A DNA stretch of 64,000 nt from Allacma fusca (Eukaryota > Arthropoda > Collembola > Symphypleona > Sminthuridae): contig OX359246.1 of the NCBI GenBank assembly GCA_947179485.1, positions 28,954,001 through 29,018,000 of the forward strand, read 5' to 3'. The position numbers and the translations under genes were made by a program. This document shows positions 1 to 10,953 of the stretch, in pieces; position 1 is the first letter of the stretch; each line of letters starts with the position of its first letter. The notes under the pieces are model-generated. The model was not told the origin of the DNA. It worked only from the letters and a program-made list of their open reading frames with translations, and ran no database searches.

Positions 1-1077
1 ATTTTCTTCTGTTTCCATCTCTTCAATGATGATGGGAGAATTTCTTTCTTCAGTTTGTACCACAGGTACATTATTTATAATTTCATTATGATTTTCATAG
101 TTATTTAGTTCAACATTTAATATCTCTGTATTTATAACAGGATCAAGTAATCCAGAGGAGTTCTGTGCTTCCTCTGGGAAATAATTATTATTATGAATTA
201 TTTCATCATTAGTATTCATATTTATTTCATTCATTATTTGCGCATTTGGATTGAAATTGAAGTTGAAATTAATACTTGGCACATTTTCTGGTAAATTGCT
301 TGCAAGGACAGGTTCTGATGTGAACAGCTGTGGCGGAGCAATAACAATTTGATCCAATCTTGTGCGTTTCGGCCTTGTGGCTGGAGGTAAAGAAATCACC
401 TCTCTTACGGGTCTTCTACTTTTCGTGTTCCTATAGGGACCGGAAGTTTCAACTGAGCCCGATTCATGTATTTCATTAATTGTATTTTCGTTATTATTAA
501 AATTTTCGAGTCTTTGACGTGGAGTGTACATCTCTGAGTCGTGACCAATATAGTCATTATGTACATTACTTTGAGTAAATGGAGTAATGTTTGACTGTAT
601 GTAACTTTGCACATAGTTACCTATAGTGTTTCTCAATGGAATATTACTGAAATTAGATGCGTAATATGAAGTTGAGTCTCTATCAACCTGATGTATAACT
701 GTGGAAGCGACGTCTGCTCCTACTGTTGTACTACGGAGGTTATTTCCTCTTGATGCTAATTCATGAGCTTCTGGAGTACGGGTGATCAATCCATACCTTG
801 AAACTTCATTATCTTCTTGAGGTAAACTACTCTCTGATGAGCTGTTGTAATGCTGTTGATGTACTGTATATTGAGGAATTACTTCTCTATAATTGTAATT
901 TCTGTCTGGTCGCATTACAGATCCCATTGATGGTGTCATACTGAAATTAGTTGCTAAATATTTTCCTCCAGGAATAACATCCGAAACTTCCCATAACTCT
1001 GGTCGAATGTATGATGCAATGTTATGAACATGTACATTACGTAATCTGTTTCCCATATGCGATAGTATAGGTTTTAC
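1..1077 (-). pseudogene. Open C-terminal extension of element 1 pol, running off the window
   Basis: Translating the minus strand in the pol frame immediately after the TAA at 1078-1080 gives 359 codons with no further stop, down to position 1. It begins with a short stretch that reads as a natural continuation of the integrase end (VKPILSHMGNRLRNVHVH). It then becomes hydrophilic and rich in Asn, Ser, Thr, Glu and Gln, with a basic patch near 360-430 and an Asn-rich part near 190-260. No domain is recognised. Such an open run in AT-rich DNA suggests that the stop at 1078 is recent and this is the tail of pol. The true end is outside the window. Confidence 0.6.
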
Positions 1078-3375
1078 TTAAAAAGCCTGGGGTGAAATAA
1101 CTTTTATAATTTCATACGGTCCTAGCCATTTAGGTCCAAGTTGGTGTAGATCTTGAGCCTTTAGCTTGACCAAATCTCCTACTAAGTAGATGTGTTCTTT
1201 TCTCTGTTTATTGAACGTGTCATCTCTTGCTTTTTGCTGTTGAGTAGTCTTAATTACGGCTTCTTCTGTTGCTTGTTCTAAATTCTGCACTTGTTCTTCA
1301 GGGGAATTAACTTCATGAGGGACCAGCACAGGCGTAATTAAATCAAGTCTAGTTATTGGTTCTCTTCCATGAAATAAAAAATATGGAGAATAGTTCGTAC
1401 CTTCGTTCACATGGAAATTATGTGCGCGAACTGCTAGTGGGAGTAATGAGTCCCATTGACTATAGTTTTTATCTACATACTTTTTAATGAAAGTCTTTAT
1501 AGTTTTATTTTGTCGTTCGACAATACCCATACTTTGAGGACTATTGGGCATGACAATTATGTGTTTAATTCCTTTGGATTTTAACCACAGTGGAAATTCT
1601 CCATGTGCAAAATGGGTTCCACCGTCTGTCACTATTTCTCTAGGAAAATGATGCTCATTAATAATTGTATTTTCGAGTAGTCTTTTAGAGTCATTTGATG
1701 TATGAGTTTTTGAAGTTGCAGCAAAAACATATCTTGTTGTATAGTCTATCATTATCAACGCATATTGATGTCCCTTAGTGGAACGTGGTAATGGTCCAAT
1801 CCAATCTAAAGCAACTCTTTGCAGTGCTTTAGCTGGAGGAGGAAGTGTGTGACGATGACCAGCGACTGCAGCATTACGAGGATTATGCATCTGACATACC
1901 TCACAGGACTGTAAAAATTTTTGCACGTCGCGGAACATGTTCTGCCAATAGTATCTTGTGTATAGTGCTGAAAAAGTTTTATAAATTCCCGCATGACCTC
2001 CTTCTGTGTCGGAGTGGAATAAAGTCATTATCTCATGTTGCAAACTCTTCGGAATAACTAAACGCCATGGATTAGCAGTAAGTCCATTGTCAATTCTATA
2101 GAGTAATTTGTGTATCAATGCGTAGTTCTTGCCAAAGATATGCGGAGGATTGGTGATATGGTATCCTTCCTTAATGAGTTTTGAGATGATAGCTGATAAT
2201 TTTGCATCTTCGGCTTGCTTCCTTAGGAATAATTCTGAATTTCCTCCTACGGTTGCAGCGATAGCTTTGTCTTCATTTCCAATTTCAATTTGCGTAGAAT
2301 CTACCAGAGCTTTTGAAAGACGTCTGATAGTGTCTCTGGAAAGGCAATCTGCATGAGCCATCTTATTTCCAGGAATGTGTTCTATCGTCATGGGTTGAGA
2401 TGCTAACATCATTGTCCACCTTGCAATCGTATTATGAGGATCCTTCAGAGTCATCATATGTTGAAGGCTATGATGATCAGTACGTATATGTACCATTTTC
2501 CCATATACGTACTGACGGAACTTCTGGAGTCCCCACACAATGGCGAGGCACTCTCTATCTCTGGCGTCCCATTTCCTCTCCGCCTCTGTTAATGAGCGAG
2601 AAGCGTAATGGATGGGATGCATAATTTTTCCATCCATGCTTTGATGGAGTATGGCTCCTATGCCATATGCACTAGCGTCAGTGTACAGGTATAGTTCAGC
2701 ATCAGGATTGTAGAATTGGAGTACAGGAGCTGTAACAAGGGCATGCGTGAGTTGACGGACGGCGTTATCGCATTCCTCCGTCCATGTAAATTTGACTCCT
2801 GCCTTCTTCAAATCATTTAATGGCTTAGCAATTTTTGCATAGTCTTTAATAAATTGTGTATACCATTCAGTCATTCCTAGGAATCTCCTTACGGCTGCCA
2901 ATGATGTAGATGGGTCGGTATTCATTACAGGTTCTATCTTCGTATCAATGGGCTTTTTACCTTCACCACTGATAAGGAGTCCTAAGAATTCGATCTCTTG
3001 GAAACCAAATTTACATTTCTTTAGTTTGAACATTAGGCCAAATAGCTGGGCTCTCCTGAGAACTAACTCGAATCTAATCAGCAGGTCCTCAAAAGTGCCA
3101 GCATAAATGAGTACATCGTCTATGTAAACGAGTACAATGGAATATCTTAGGGTGCCGAGGATATCGTCCATCATTTGTTGAAACTCTCCTGGGGAATTGC
3201 GATAACCAAATGGTAATCTATTCATACAAAATTTCCCATCAGGAGTTGTAAAGGCCATTTTCAATCTTGACTTAGCGTCCAGCATTCTTTGTAGGAAACC
3301 TTGAACTGCATCGAGGGAGATAAACCATCGAGCTCCATGTAATCTGTCAAATTTGTCTTGGGGAATAGGTAATGG
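1078..3375 (-). pseudogene. pol: Element 1 pol: RT palm, RNase H and integrase (ends at TAA)
   Basis: The frame is open from just after the stop at 3376-3378 to the stop at 1078-1080; the first ATG is at 3285. Counting from that ATG, the RT catalytic motif YIDD lies near residue 54, RNase H (YTDAS, then DRECLA and TDHHSL) near 200-280, and the integrase HHCC zinc finger near 425-465 (GGHAG, then CEVC). The integrase core keeps all three acidic residues (ALDW, VTDGG, GIVERQNK), followed by a GPY-type end (LGPYEI). All visible catalytic residues are intact, so the damage is confined to the two stops that bound this segment. The integrase would insert element cDNA into the host genome. Confidence 0.9.
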
Positions 3376-4440
3376 TTAGGTATTCTTGATAACGTTAGGA
3401 TTAAACCTTCGTAAGTCCAATACATAACGTGGAGTCCCATCTGCCTTCTTGACAAGTAATACAGGATTGTTCCAAGGTGAGTCGCATGGTGATAATATGC
3501 CTTGGTCTATATGTTGATTCACTAATTTGCGTAAATCTTGCTGTTCAGAGAAAGATAATCTATATTGTGGTGTATATACAGGTTTTGCATCCCCTGTATC
3601 TATAGTTACATATTTGTAGTTTACGCATCCAAATTCTGTTTCATCCTTAGCGAAACAATTACGGTACTTATTGATGAGAAATAATAATCTCTGTTTTTGA
3701 TTTGCATGTAAATTTGGTCCAAACTTGCATTCATCGGATGATAATGGTGGTAATATCTTCATTTTTCCCTTAGGAGTCTTTTGTTCTTCTTCATAGTTTG
3801 GTAGTTCAATGCCATTAAATTCATCATAATTTGCAAATCTTCTTAATGGTTGCAAAGTTGTAGGTCGTTCGGATGGATTCCACACTAATGTGTACGTCTT
3901 GCCATCTTCCATGGGACAAATTATGTCGCCAAAAAACAAATCCTTTCTATGTTTTCGGATTGGTGAAATTATGACGTTACCAGAAAAGTTGTCTGGTGAC
4001 TTGAGGTCTACCCGGGTCCAAGAGCGGGGAAGAAGCTCATAGGGACGGGTGGACCGGACAACGCACATCCTCCGGATCGTCGGTGACGAGGACAGGCTGC
4101 AATCGGCCGTATGATCCTCTGGAGTAGAGTACTGTGAAGGCGGATACCAAGACCTGGTAGTAAAGGTATCCTCCGACTTTTCCTCCACTAATGTCGCTGA
4201 CTTGGGGTTGCATGTGATGGTTGCCCTGTGTTTGTGTAGAAAGTCGCCACCAAGTAATAATAAAGAATTAACGTTCGGTATTACAGCGAACTTATGAGAT
4301 GAAAGGGTATCGTTGATAAAGTAATGAATAGTAGCAGTCTTGTTGTACTTGACTGTAGAATTTGTTGTTACTTGTGTAATTGCCTTATTATGATGAGTAT
4401 GTAGTTTAATTCCTTCAGAGGAATTCTTGCGTAGACACAC
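3376..4440 (-). pseudogene. pol: Element 1 pol: protease second half and RT fingers (ends at TAA)
   Basis: 354 codons in the same frame as the downstream pol segment, separated from it by one TAA at 3376-3378. The first part matches the C-terminal half of a retroviral-type aspartic protease (the LLLGGDFL segment near residue 68). A linker follows, then RT fingers with the CDSPWNNPVLLVKK and LDLRRFN motifs near residues 315-350. The open frame has no ATG at its head (first codon GTG). The N-terminal half of the protease lies in another frame (4368-4821), so the break falls inside one domain and is better explained by an indel than by programmed shifting. Confidence 0.8.
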
Positions 4441-4821
4441 GCTGGGGAGATAGTAGAAATTCCTCCACCGTTGTCCACTAATTCTTCTATTGAATATTGG
4501 TTCTTGCCAAAAATATTCAATTTATAAGTAATATCTGTAGGACTGAATTGGTCTTGAAGTAAATTCTCAAATTCTTCCTTCAGGATTGATGAGGATTCGG
4601 ATACTTGCACCGAATCTGGGGAGACTTGAGACATCTGGTCTTCACCCAAATCTTGTTTTATTTTCTTAATTCTAGGTTGAACTTCCTCCTTAGGGGAATT
4701 AATGGAATCTTTTCTTAAATTAGTATGAGTGGAAATTAAATTATGATGTATATGCTTCTGTACAGTATTTACATGATTACTGTTAGTCAGTCGTGCCCGT
4801 ATGGACTGACCTATCAGTTTA
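4368..4821 (-). pseudogene. Element 1 protease N-terminal half, altered active site
   Basis: This frame opens right at the gag stop, in a different frame from gag, and closes at 4368, overlapping the next pol segment. After a hydrophilic linker it reaches VDNGGGISTIS, at the position where retropepsins have D-T/S-G followed by small residues. The Asp is kept but the next residue is Asn, so activity is doubtful. The rest of the protease is in the frame of 3376-4440. The gag-to-protease frame change may be natural for the family. The second change, inside the protease, is not expected. Confidence 0.65.
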
Positions 4822-6297
4822 AATTATCTTGGATGTTGGAATTTCATTTCGCTGAGACTGTTGTCTTGGCACAGCTCCAGCTACCAACTGTAGGACCGTT
4901 GAAAGTAATTGCCGGTCATTGTTACCTCTCTGGGGATTTTGTTGTTGATTTTGCGTGTAATTATATCCACGTCCATTGTTTCCATAGGAATTATTGTTGT
5001 AATAACCTTGTTGGTTATTGTTGTACTGGCGGTCTCCATTCTGATGACTGCCTCTACCACGGGATTGGCCACGGAAGTTATTGCCGTTGTAATTTCCACG
5101 ATGGTTATTGTTGTAGAAGGTACGGTTTCCTTCTTTAGAGGTCTGTTGCTGTTGAGCATTATTGTTGTTATTAGAACCTCTTCCACGACCTCGAGTGAAA
5201 TTACCTCGACGGTTGTCATTGCCAGGGATCTTGTAACATGAAGTTGCAGTATGCCCCGGTTTTGAGCAAAATTGACATTTGTCCCCAAAAGATCGTACTT
5301 TTGAGTCATCTTTCTTGTCATTGGATTTCTTTTCAGATTTTGTATCTTCCTTAGGAAGAGTTGCAACTGTTAATGCAGCTACTGGAGTTGGTGTTGAATT
5401 TTTCTGAATCAATTCTTTCTCTCCATCTACTATGATCTGAAGTCTGGCCGAAAATACTGATAAATTCTCTCGGTCTGGTTCAAAAATGAATCTCTCATAT
5501 TCATAGGGAATTTTCCTGATCATCTGACTAATTTTCTTTCTTTCAGTGTATGAACCGTCAACTTGAGAAAGTAGATCGCAGGATTCAATGATGAAAGTAG
5601 TGATGGGCTTCGTTGGATCGAAAATATATTTATCCCATGCTTTCTGAGCTACTTCTGATCTTTTATCATTTTTAAAATGCTTAATGAAATGATCGGAGAA
5701 TTTCCTGAGAACTTCTTCTGGACCTAATTCTGACCTCCAAGTCTGTAGTGTACTATATAAGCTTTCAAACCAAGCTACTACTAATTTAGATTTTGAATTT
5801 TTGAAAAAATGATGTAAGATAGGTACCAAAAATTCATGATCTATGTCCAATTTCTGACATTCCTCTAGGAAGTTAGTATGCCATATGGAAGCATCTACTT
5901 TGATGTCATAAGGTAAAATACGTTCTTTGAGTACCTTGAATAATTTTTGGTTCCTTTGGACTCTGGTCAATGTATCAGACTGTGAATTACTTGTATCAGT
6001 CGTTGTACGAAACGGTTGAGATGTTGGCCCTGGTGTAGTAAAGAAATTTCCAAAACCATGAGGATTTCCAAAACTGAATTGGGATGGAGCCTTAGTTTTT
6101 GCCGGAACGTCCTTCGGAACTGTTGGAATTTTGCCGGTCTTCTTCTCTAAGGTCTCTTTTTTAGCTTTAATTCTGTCAATGTCTTTTTGCAAAGTTAGTA
6201 AATCTAAATCACACCTTAACAGTTCTTGTTGATCGTCAGTTTGTGAACTAGCCATATTTGTTTCGTCAATGTTTATCACATCACCGTCTTGAGACAT
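4819..6297 (-). CDS. gag: Element 1 Gag with one CCHC zinc knuckle
   Basis: 492 codons from the ATG at 6297 (reading MSQDGDVI) to TAA at 4819. The frame extends 11 codons upstream without an ATG, so I chose this start. The N-terminal 60% is mixed charged/hydrophobic and would be the capsid-like part. A canonical CX2CX4HX4C knuckle (CQFCSKPGHTATSC) lies at residues about 341-354, followed by an Arg/Gly/Asn/Gln-rich tail with RGRGRG and repeated NNN runs, typical of an RNA-binding nucleocapsid. It is undamaged, in contrast to pol. The + strand ORFs at 4743-5138 and 4909-5241 are antisense shadows of this low-complexity tail. Confidence 0.9.
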   Translation of the reverse strand: MSQDGDVINIDETNMASSQTDDQQELLRCDLDLLTLQKDIDRIKAKKETLEKKTGKIPTVPKDVPAKTKAPSQFSFGNPHGFGNFFTTPGPTSQPFRTTTDTSNSQSDTLTRVQRNQKLFKVLKERILPYDIKVDASIWHTNFLEECQKLDIDHEFLVPILHHFFKNSKSKLVVAWFESLYSTLQTWRSELGPEEVLRKFSDHFIKHFKNDKRSEVAQKAWDKYIFDPTKPITTFIIESCDLLSQVDGSYTERKKISQMIRKIPYEYERFIFEPDRENLSVFSARLQIIVDGEKELIQKNSTPTPVAALTVATLPKEDTKSEKKSNDKKDDSKVRSFGDKCQFCSKPGHTATSCYKIPGNDNRRGNFTRGRGRGSNNNNNAQQQQTSKEGNRTFYNNNHRGNYNGNNFRGQSRGRGSHQNGDRQYNNNQQGYYNNNSYGNNGRGYNYTQNQQQNPQRGNNDRQLLSTVLQLVAGAVPRQQSQRNEIPTSKII

Positions 6298-6429
6298 TGT
6301 TATTTTGTAAAGCACTCCACAGATGAGCACTTACTGTTCAGTAAAAAGTCAGGTAAAGTTGCGTCCTTCAGGACAAAATATTCGTAATGAGTGGTGAAAA
6401 ACAACTTCACTAAATAAACACCCGGGAAT

Positions 6430-6447
6430 CGACTTGCACCTCCACCA
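6430..6447 (-). other. Primer-binding site of element 1 (tRNA-Ala-like)
   Basis: Read on the minus strand from 6447, TGGTGGAGGTGCAAG follows a CA dinucleotide that would end the 5' LTR. The first 12 bases equal the site of element 2 at 8238-8249. They match the complement of an alanine tRNA 3' end of the CACCTCC-A-CCA type as I remember it. The tRNA identity is from memory; the match between the two elements is seen directly. Confidence 0.65.
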
Positions 6448-6448
6448 G

Positions 6449-7050
6449 TGAAACATATGGGTTTTTGGTTATTTTAGATTTAAATGTTCGGGGTTAATCC
6501 TTAGGATTTATACTGATGTAACTATATGTTTTATAACCAAAGGAGCCGTTTCACGTAACTCCTAAAATCAGATGATTAAGTAACTCGCAAGTAAGGGGGT
6601 ACTGTCTACGTGACAAGGGTGCTAAAGTGAAGTAATTAAGTGATTGTTTATAGGAAGTGATAATAATGTAATAGCGTATTGAGTTGGGTTATACTTTTTG
6701 ATTCTACTCAGGAATATTAGTTTATTAACTGTTTGGGATTATATTTCAGATCAAAATATATACTTTAACACGAGATCAAGATTTTCACTTGAATTCCAGA
6801 AACCAACTCTAGATCCAGATATCAACTCGAATCCCAAAGACCAACTGCCTCTCTCATTCCTCTCTCCCAGGAAGCTTGGCGTCCTTTTTCTAATCTCAAG
6901 TTCCAACTCATCACATATGAGTTTCCATAGATCCTTGAGGATATTTACCATATCTAATCTTAAATCTTATTGAAATAGCATTCCTTAGGAATATTCATTT
7001 ACAAATCTTAGTTTCTAGATTCATCTATTTCTATATTCGTGACATGATCA
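6449..7050 (-). repeat. Probable 5' LTR of element 1, right edge not fixed
   Basis: It lies directly upstream (minus sense) of the primer-binding site and contains a minus-strand AATAAA near 6720. In + orientation it begins TGAAACA at 6449. I could not find a convincing matching terminus. The right edge is set only by where DNA shared with the gene-array flanks begins (about 7060-7100). No ORF of note; the 6698-6973 ORF is chance. Confidence 0.4.
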
Positions 7051-7099
7051 AACCGATTGCAGGCATTTAATCAAAATATGATAACCCTCCCAGCTTCAT

Positions 7100-7420
7100 T
7101 GGGTATAGGCAGTTTATATGTGCTCACAGCATTGCGAGCATTTAGTAGTGATTGCATTCGTTAATTATATGGTGTTTACAGTTTCGGGAAGACTAAATCT
7201 CGCCACAAGTTCCTAAATATATTTTATAAAATTAGGATTTGGTGTGGGCGTGAAGGGGTTCAGCAGCTGGAGGATAAATATGCAGCCGACAATTTAACAT
7301 TACATGGAACATGCATTACAACAACGAATTTTATTATTAATATCAATTATTAATAATATCACAACATTTGTGGTGTTTCTGAGTAAATACTTAGTAGACC
7401 TGTTTTGATAATTGTCTTTA
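7100..7420 (+). repeat. 3' flank of a missing gene-array unit
   Basis: The sequence aligns by eye with the DNA about 700-950 bp downstream of copy A (19310-19570) and of the other copies. Shared features are the TTTACAGTTTCNGGAAGACTAAA stretch, the CAGCAGCT block and the CAGCC-ACAATTTAA block. It implies that another array unit once lay to the left, now displaced by element 1 or lying outside the window. No gene is seen here. Confidence 0.6.
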
Positions 7421-7429
7421 ATACTTACC

Positions 7430-7896
7430 ATTCAACATACCATGCGTCTCTCTACTTCTGAACTCTACTCGAGTTTTATATCTTAAATGGAGTGCTCGTA
7501 AGAGGAAAACTGCATACACATATGCACATGTGAAGTTGTACTGAATTTTTCTGCATAACCGCAGAATTATGCGGCTCTTAAACAGGATGTGGTGTGACTA
7601 ATTCTGTGTAAATCTCAAAAGCAGTATCATCCTTCTGGAGAAGTCGGTTTTTCATAATTTTGTTATTATACATGGGTCACTAGTGATTATTTCAGGTACA
7701 TTACGAAAGCATTCCCAAGAATCCGTCACGTCTAAGTGTATTTTATGTACATAACGGGATTTTCAGTGTCTAATATCTCATTCCTATTCTTCCTTAGTAG
7801 CTATACTTATTATTAATTTTAAATGAACATGATTTTTATCAGCCACAAAAGTATGCACTTCCCCATGGTTTTGATATAAAAATTGGCACTATGGAC
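7430..7896 (+). repeat. Upstream flank shared by copies A and C
   Basis: This non-coding segment recurs at 38640-38996 and, in its second half, at 41070-41260. It is the promoter-proximal flank of copy A, interrupted at 7896 by element 2 and resuming at 17280. No ORF or motif is recognised apart from the duplication itself. Confidence 0.65.
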
Positions 7897-8237
7897 TGTT
7901 AAGTATAATATAATGATGAAATGATACATGCTTGATATACATATATACTGTGTACATATATAGGGAGGCTGAAGTCATGAATTCAGACTCCCTGTATAAA
8001 CGTGTGTCACCATAAGAAATGTAACAAGTAGCTGGGAAAGAGAGAAGGAAGAAGGAGATAAGGAGAGAGAATAAAACGAGACATAGAGAAGTACCCTTTA
8101 TATACATACGCACTTATTTGTATAGTCTACACAACAGTTACTCTCATACACACGCACACAAGAGAATAAAATATTTTCCCCCTCTTCATATTCACGAATC
8201 TCCATTTAAATCTCCAATCCTCTATAAGTACTTAACA
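7897..8237 (+). repeat. 5' LTR of element 2
   Basis: 341 bp, TG...CA, with 9-bp inverted ends. It contains a TATAAA at about 7994 and an AATAAA at 8070-8075 as candidate promoter and poly(A) signals. It differs from the 3' LTR by two G/A changes and one A/C change. Confidence 0.97.
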
Positions 8238-8249
8238 TGGTGGAGGTGC
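8238..8249 (+). other. Primer-binding site of element 2
   Basis: TGGTGGAGGTGC starts at the first base after the LTR. It is the same 12-mer as in element 1 and fits the complement of an alanine tRNA 3' end (tRNA identity from memory). Confidence 0.75.
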
Positions 8250-8403
8250 TACGTTATCTATATTTTAATTAGTTAATTAAAATATAGACGTTCTCCGTCC
8301 TCTCAGTACTGTTCTTGTTCCCAAAATTTAATTTGGTGGCGTCCGCCTCTGCCGCAGGCTCTGCTTGAAACACTTACTAACTTCCTTTTTACACATCAAC
8401 CCC

Positions 8404-10953
8404 ATGTCACGCGACATCAGACTTTTACGTGTCGTCCATCTTCATAGTAACAGTGAGTTTGTTCGCTACAAAAACGTGGACTATATTGCTGTTCGTCAAA
8501 TTGAAGCTAATTTGGTGGAATTAACCCCGGAAGAACAACAATTAGCCTGTGCCAAATACTCCCAATTCACTATTGAGAAAGCAATCTGTCTATACCGTTA
8601 CTACAAATTGTTCAAATCTAAGTTACCCTACTACCAAAATTCTGACATTCAACCTCAACTAATTGACGCAAGTGATTTTGTTGTACTACATAAACGCCAG
8701 ACTAGGATCCCACGTTCCAATTTTTCCCTCTTCCCTACGCCCGACGCCCCGGAGACTTCCTCACGCTTATCATCTCCTGTGCCGTCCACCTCCGAAAAAG
8801 ACAACACCGAAGGCCCTACTCCTGGCCCTAATACTCCCGTGACCGAATTTCGAGATTTTCGTCCAACCCGGACGTCCACTCCGGCCATCCCGACAACCTC
8901 CACTGCTAATACGGACTCTGACACGTCTCAAACAGTAAGTACAACTTTTATTACTACTCTCGATCCCACCATATTGGCAACCACAGTCTTGACGCCCACT
9001 TCCCGTGCTGGCGACCCAAGCTCCTTTATAGAAGAAATCTCCCAGGCTTACGTCGATAGAATAACCGCAAAACACATCCTGTACTCCATCGGGACAAGTA
9101 TTGTCACACTACCATACTACCATCAACTTTTACGTGACCTCAACATTCATCCCTTACCAGATTCCGACCTACAAACTCAGTCAACCTTCCTCCAGGTTGT
9201 CTCACGTCTCCTCCGTATCTTTCGAAATTGGCAAACCCACACAACCGAATATACGACCATAATTGAAGAACTCCAAGACATCCGCGAATCCCTGCTACCC
9301 GTCGTTACTCCTACGACACCAAAATCCCGCCACCCGACCCCTTCAGGACCTACTTTGGTTCCCACAACCACTGCATCTTCTACATTAATCCCACCCGGGG
9401 CCATCCCATGTGCCTCCTCATTTGCAATCACAACGGAAAGCTACGCACCTGTTATCACAGCTTGGACATCCCGGTTACAATCCTCACAAACATCTGGACA
9501 AGATTTATCTCCCCTTCTTCGATTTCCATATTATCTCCAATTGATCCAAGAATTCTACTTAACATACAAATATACTCATTCTCAATATCCATTTTCGTCC
9601 CAACAAGCTTATAGAGACGCACTGTTACACCTAGCCCAGGATTTCGTTACGTTAGCCATTCGCGACAACCCCGGTATCCTATCTCTACCTACCTCCACGA
9701 CTACATTTTCTGCCGTTGACCCTACCGCTGAGCCTACCTTGGCCGACCTGACAAACCCCTTTGGGACTCTTGATATTTTTGACCACGTCAATAACGACCC
9801 ACAGCCTTCCTCTCCATTTCATACCGCCTCCACTAGCCTTACTTCCTCAAGAGCGAACTCTCCCCATCCAACTGATCCTCAAATCCATAATATGGATCCC
9901 ACACGGTTACTATTTGATAAGCCCAAATTCCCCTCACAAGACACTTCAACCGACAACATTCGTACGTTTATTAAACGCTGTGACGAGTTTTTCAAGGCAT
10001 TGAACATCCTCGACGATGATACCAAAAAGGCTTATATTTACAGAAACATCTCTGATGCTTGCAAAACCGGAAAAGACTTTTTTGAATACTATTATGTGCT
10101 CCCTTCCACGTCCCGTCGCACGTATGCACAATTATGCGATGACATCCTGGCCCAACTGCCTCGAGATATTCCTGACCGCACGAGTCAACTACTGGATGCC
10201 CTCTCCATGACACCCTATCCTACAGAATTGCCTACCATATTTGCACTCCGTGTTCGTTCCGCCGCCGGTACTGACTGGAAGTCCCTACCTGAGAAAACCG
10301 CCGTCGACTCCATCAGGTCCAAGTTTTCCCCTACGGTCAATATATTTTTACAATCCTGGAATGACCGTATCAGAAACTTCACCCATTTACTCGATGCTCT
10401 TAGGGAGTATGAGAGTTGTTCCAACCAAACCATGCAAACTCCTGCAGTATCCCTTCCAACTACTACTGTTCCTGTAACTTTAGACACAAAGTTGGACACC
10501 CTTTTAGCAAGACTAGAAAAACTGGAATCAAAAGACACTAATGTTATGGCTGTTGCTACATATCCTCGCCCTCGACCTCCGAACCCTGGCTACAATTATT
10601 CCACCGTCCGTAGTCCGCCTCAAGGCCCTCCGCGGCAAATAAATTGTTGGACATGTGGTCGACCAGGTCACATAGCACGCGTTTGTCGCTCCGCTCCACG
10701 ACATCCCATCAACCAATCGAATGGACAATCTACTGTCATCTGTGGACGTTGTTCCCGACCCAATCATCATGCAAATGCATGTAGGCAGCCGCGCGCCATG
10801 CATTATGCACAATGTGCTCGAGAACGATCCCAATTCCGTCAACAAAGTTTAAACTCCCAAGGGCAGCCGGGACGCGGAACACCCCGCCAACTGCCCGCAA
10901 TCCATTCCCTCGACACCTCACAGTACCAGGACGAAACCGATATCCTGGACTAA
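8404..10953 (+). CDS. gag: Element 2 Gag with two CCHC zinc knuckles
   Basis: 849 codons from the ATG at 8404 (reading MSRDIRLLRV). The frame is open further upstream but without an ATG. Residues about 100-180 and 310-340 are Pro/Ser/Thr-rich linkers. The region about 510-690 (from MDPTRLLFDKPKF) resembles a capsid domain. Two CX2CX4HX4C knuckles, CWTCGRPGHIARVC and CGRCSRPNHHANAC, lie at about 748 and 780. It is long for a Gag of this group because of the Pro/Ser/Thr-rich N-terminal half. Its end overlaps the protease frame by 142 nt, the usual arrangement for a -1 ribosomal shift, though I did not identify a certain slippery site. Confidence 0.92.
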   Translation: MSRDIRLLRVVHLHSNSEFVRYKNVDYIAVRQIEANLVELTPEEQQLACAKYSQFTIEKAICLYRYYKLFKSKLPYYQNSDIQPQLIDASDFVVLHKRQTRIPRSNFSLFPTPDAPETSSRLSSPVPSTSEKDNTEGPTPGPNTPVTEFRDFRPTRTSTPAIPTTSTANTDSDTSQTVSTTFITTLDPTILATTVLTPTSRAGDPSSFIEEISQAYVDRITAKHILYSIGTSIVTLPYYHQLLRDLNIHPLPDSDLQTQSTFLQVVSRLLRIFRNWQTHTTEYTTIIEELQDIRESLLPVVTPTTPKSRHPTPSGPTLVPTTTASSTLIPPGAIPCASSFAITTESYAPVITAWTSRLQSSQTSGQDLSPLLRFPYYLQLIQEFYLTYKYTHSQYPFSSQQAYRDALLHLAQDFVTLAIRDNPGILSLPTSTTTFSAVDPTAEPTLADLTNPFGTLDIFDHVNNDPQPSSPFHTASTSLTSSRANSPHPTDPQIHNMDPTRLLFDKPKFPSQDTSTDNIRTFIKRCDEFFKALNILDDDTKKAYIYRNISDACKTGKDFFEYYYVLPSTSRRTYAQLCDDILAQLPRDIPDRTSQLLDALSMTPYPTELPTIFALRVRSAAGTDWKSLPEKTAVDSIRSKFSPTVNIFLQSWNDRIRNFTHLLDALREYESCSNQTMQTPAVSLPTTTVPVTLDTKLDTLLARLEKLESKDTNVMAVATYPRPRPPNPGYNYSTVRSPPQGPPRQINCWTCGRPGHIARVCRSAPRHPINQSNGQSTVICGRCSRPNHHANACRQPRAMHYAQCARERSQFRQQSLNSQGQPGRGTPRQLPAIHSLDTSQYQDETDILD

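Larger units (their letters stand above)
1..7050 (-). mobile_element. Decayed Ty3/Gypsy LTR retrotransposon (element 1), 3' end outside window
   Basis: On the minus strand this stretch reads, in order, a probable 5' LTR, a primer-binding site, gag with a CCHC knuckle, a protease, and pol with RT, RNase H and integrase. The RT-RNase H-integrase order places it in Ty3/Gypsy. Gag is open, but the protease is split by a frame change near 4440 and pol carries in-frame stops at 3376-3378 and 1078-1080, so it cannot make a full polyprotein as it stands. The 3' LTR would lie left of position 1. The right edge is approximate: I found no second LTR to align and no clear target duplication. Confidence 0.85.

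Noticed and set aside
405..614. 69-codon minus-strand ORF
   Set aside because: Out of frame with the open pol tail of element 1 that covers the same DNA.
4800..4835. TTTAAAC as a programmed -1 slippery site at the gag end of element 1
   Set aside because: The heptamer is present near the gag stop but in the wrong phase relative to the gag codons for the usual -1 mechanism.
4743..5241. Two + strand ORFs of 131 and 110 codons
   Set aside because: They are antisense to the Asn/Gly/Arg-rich tail of gag of element 1; low-complexity coding sequence leaves the opposite frames open.
6421..6447. tRNA-like sequence (TCGATTCCCGG on the minus strand)
   Set aside because: It resembles a T-arm box but there is no cloverleaf around it; the neighbouring primer-binding site explains the tRNA resemblance.
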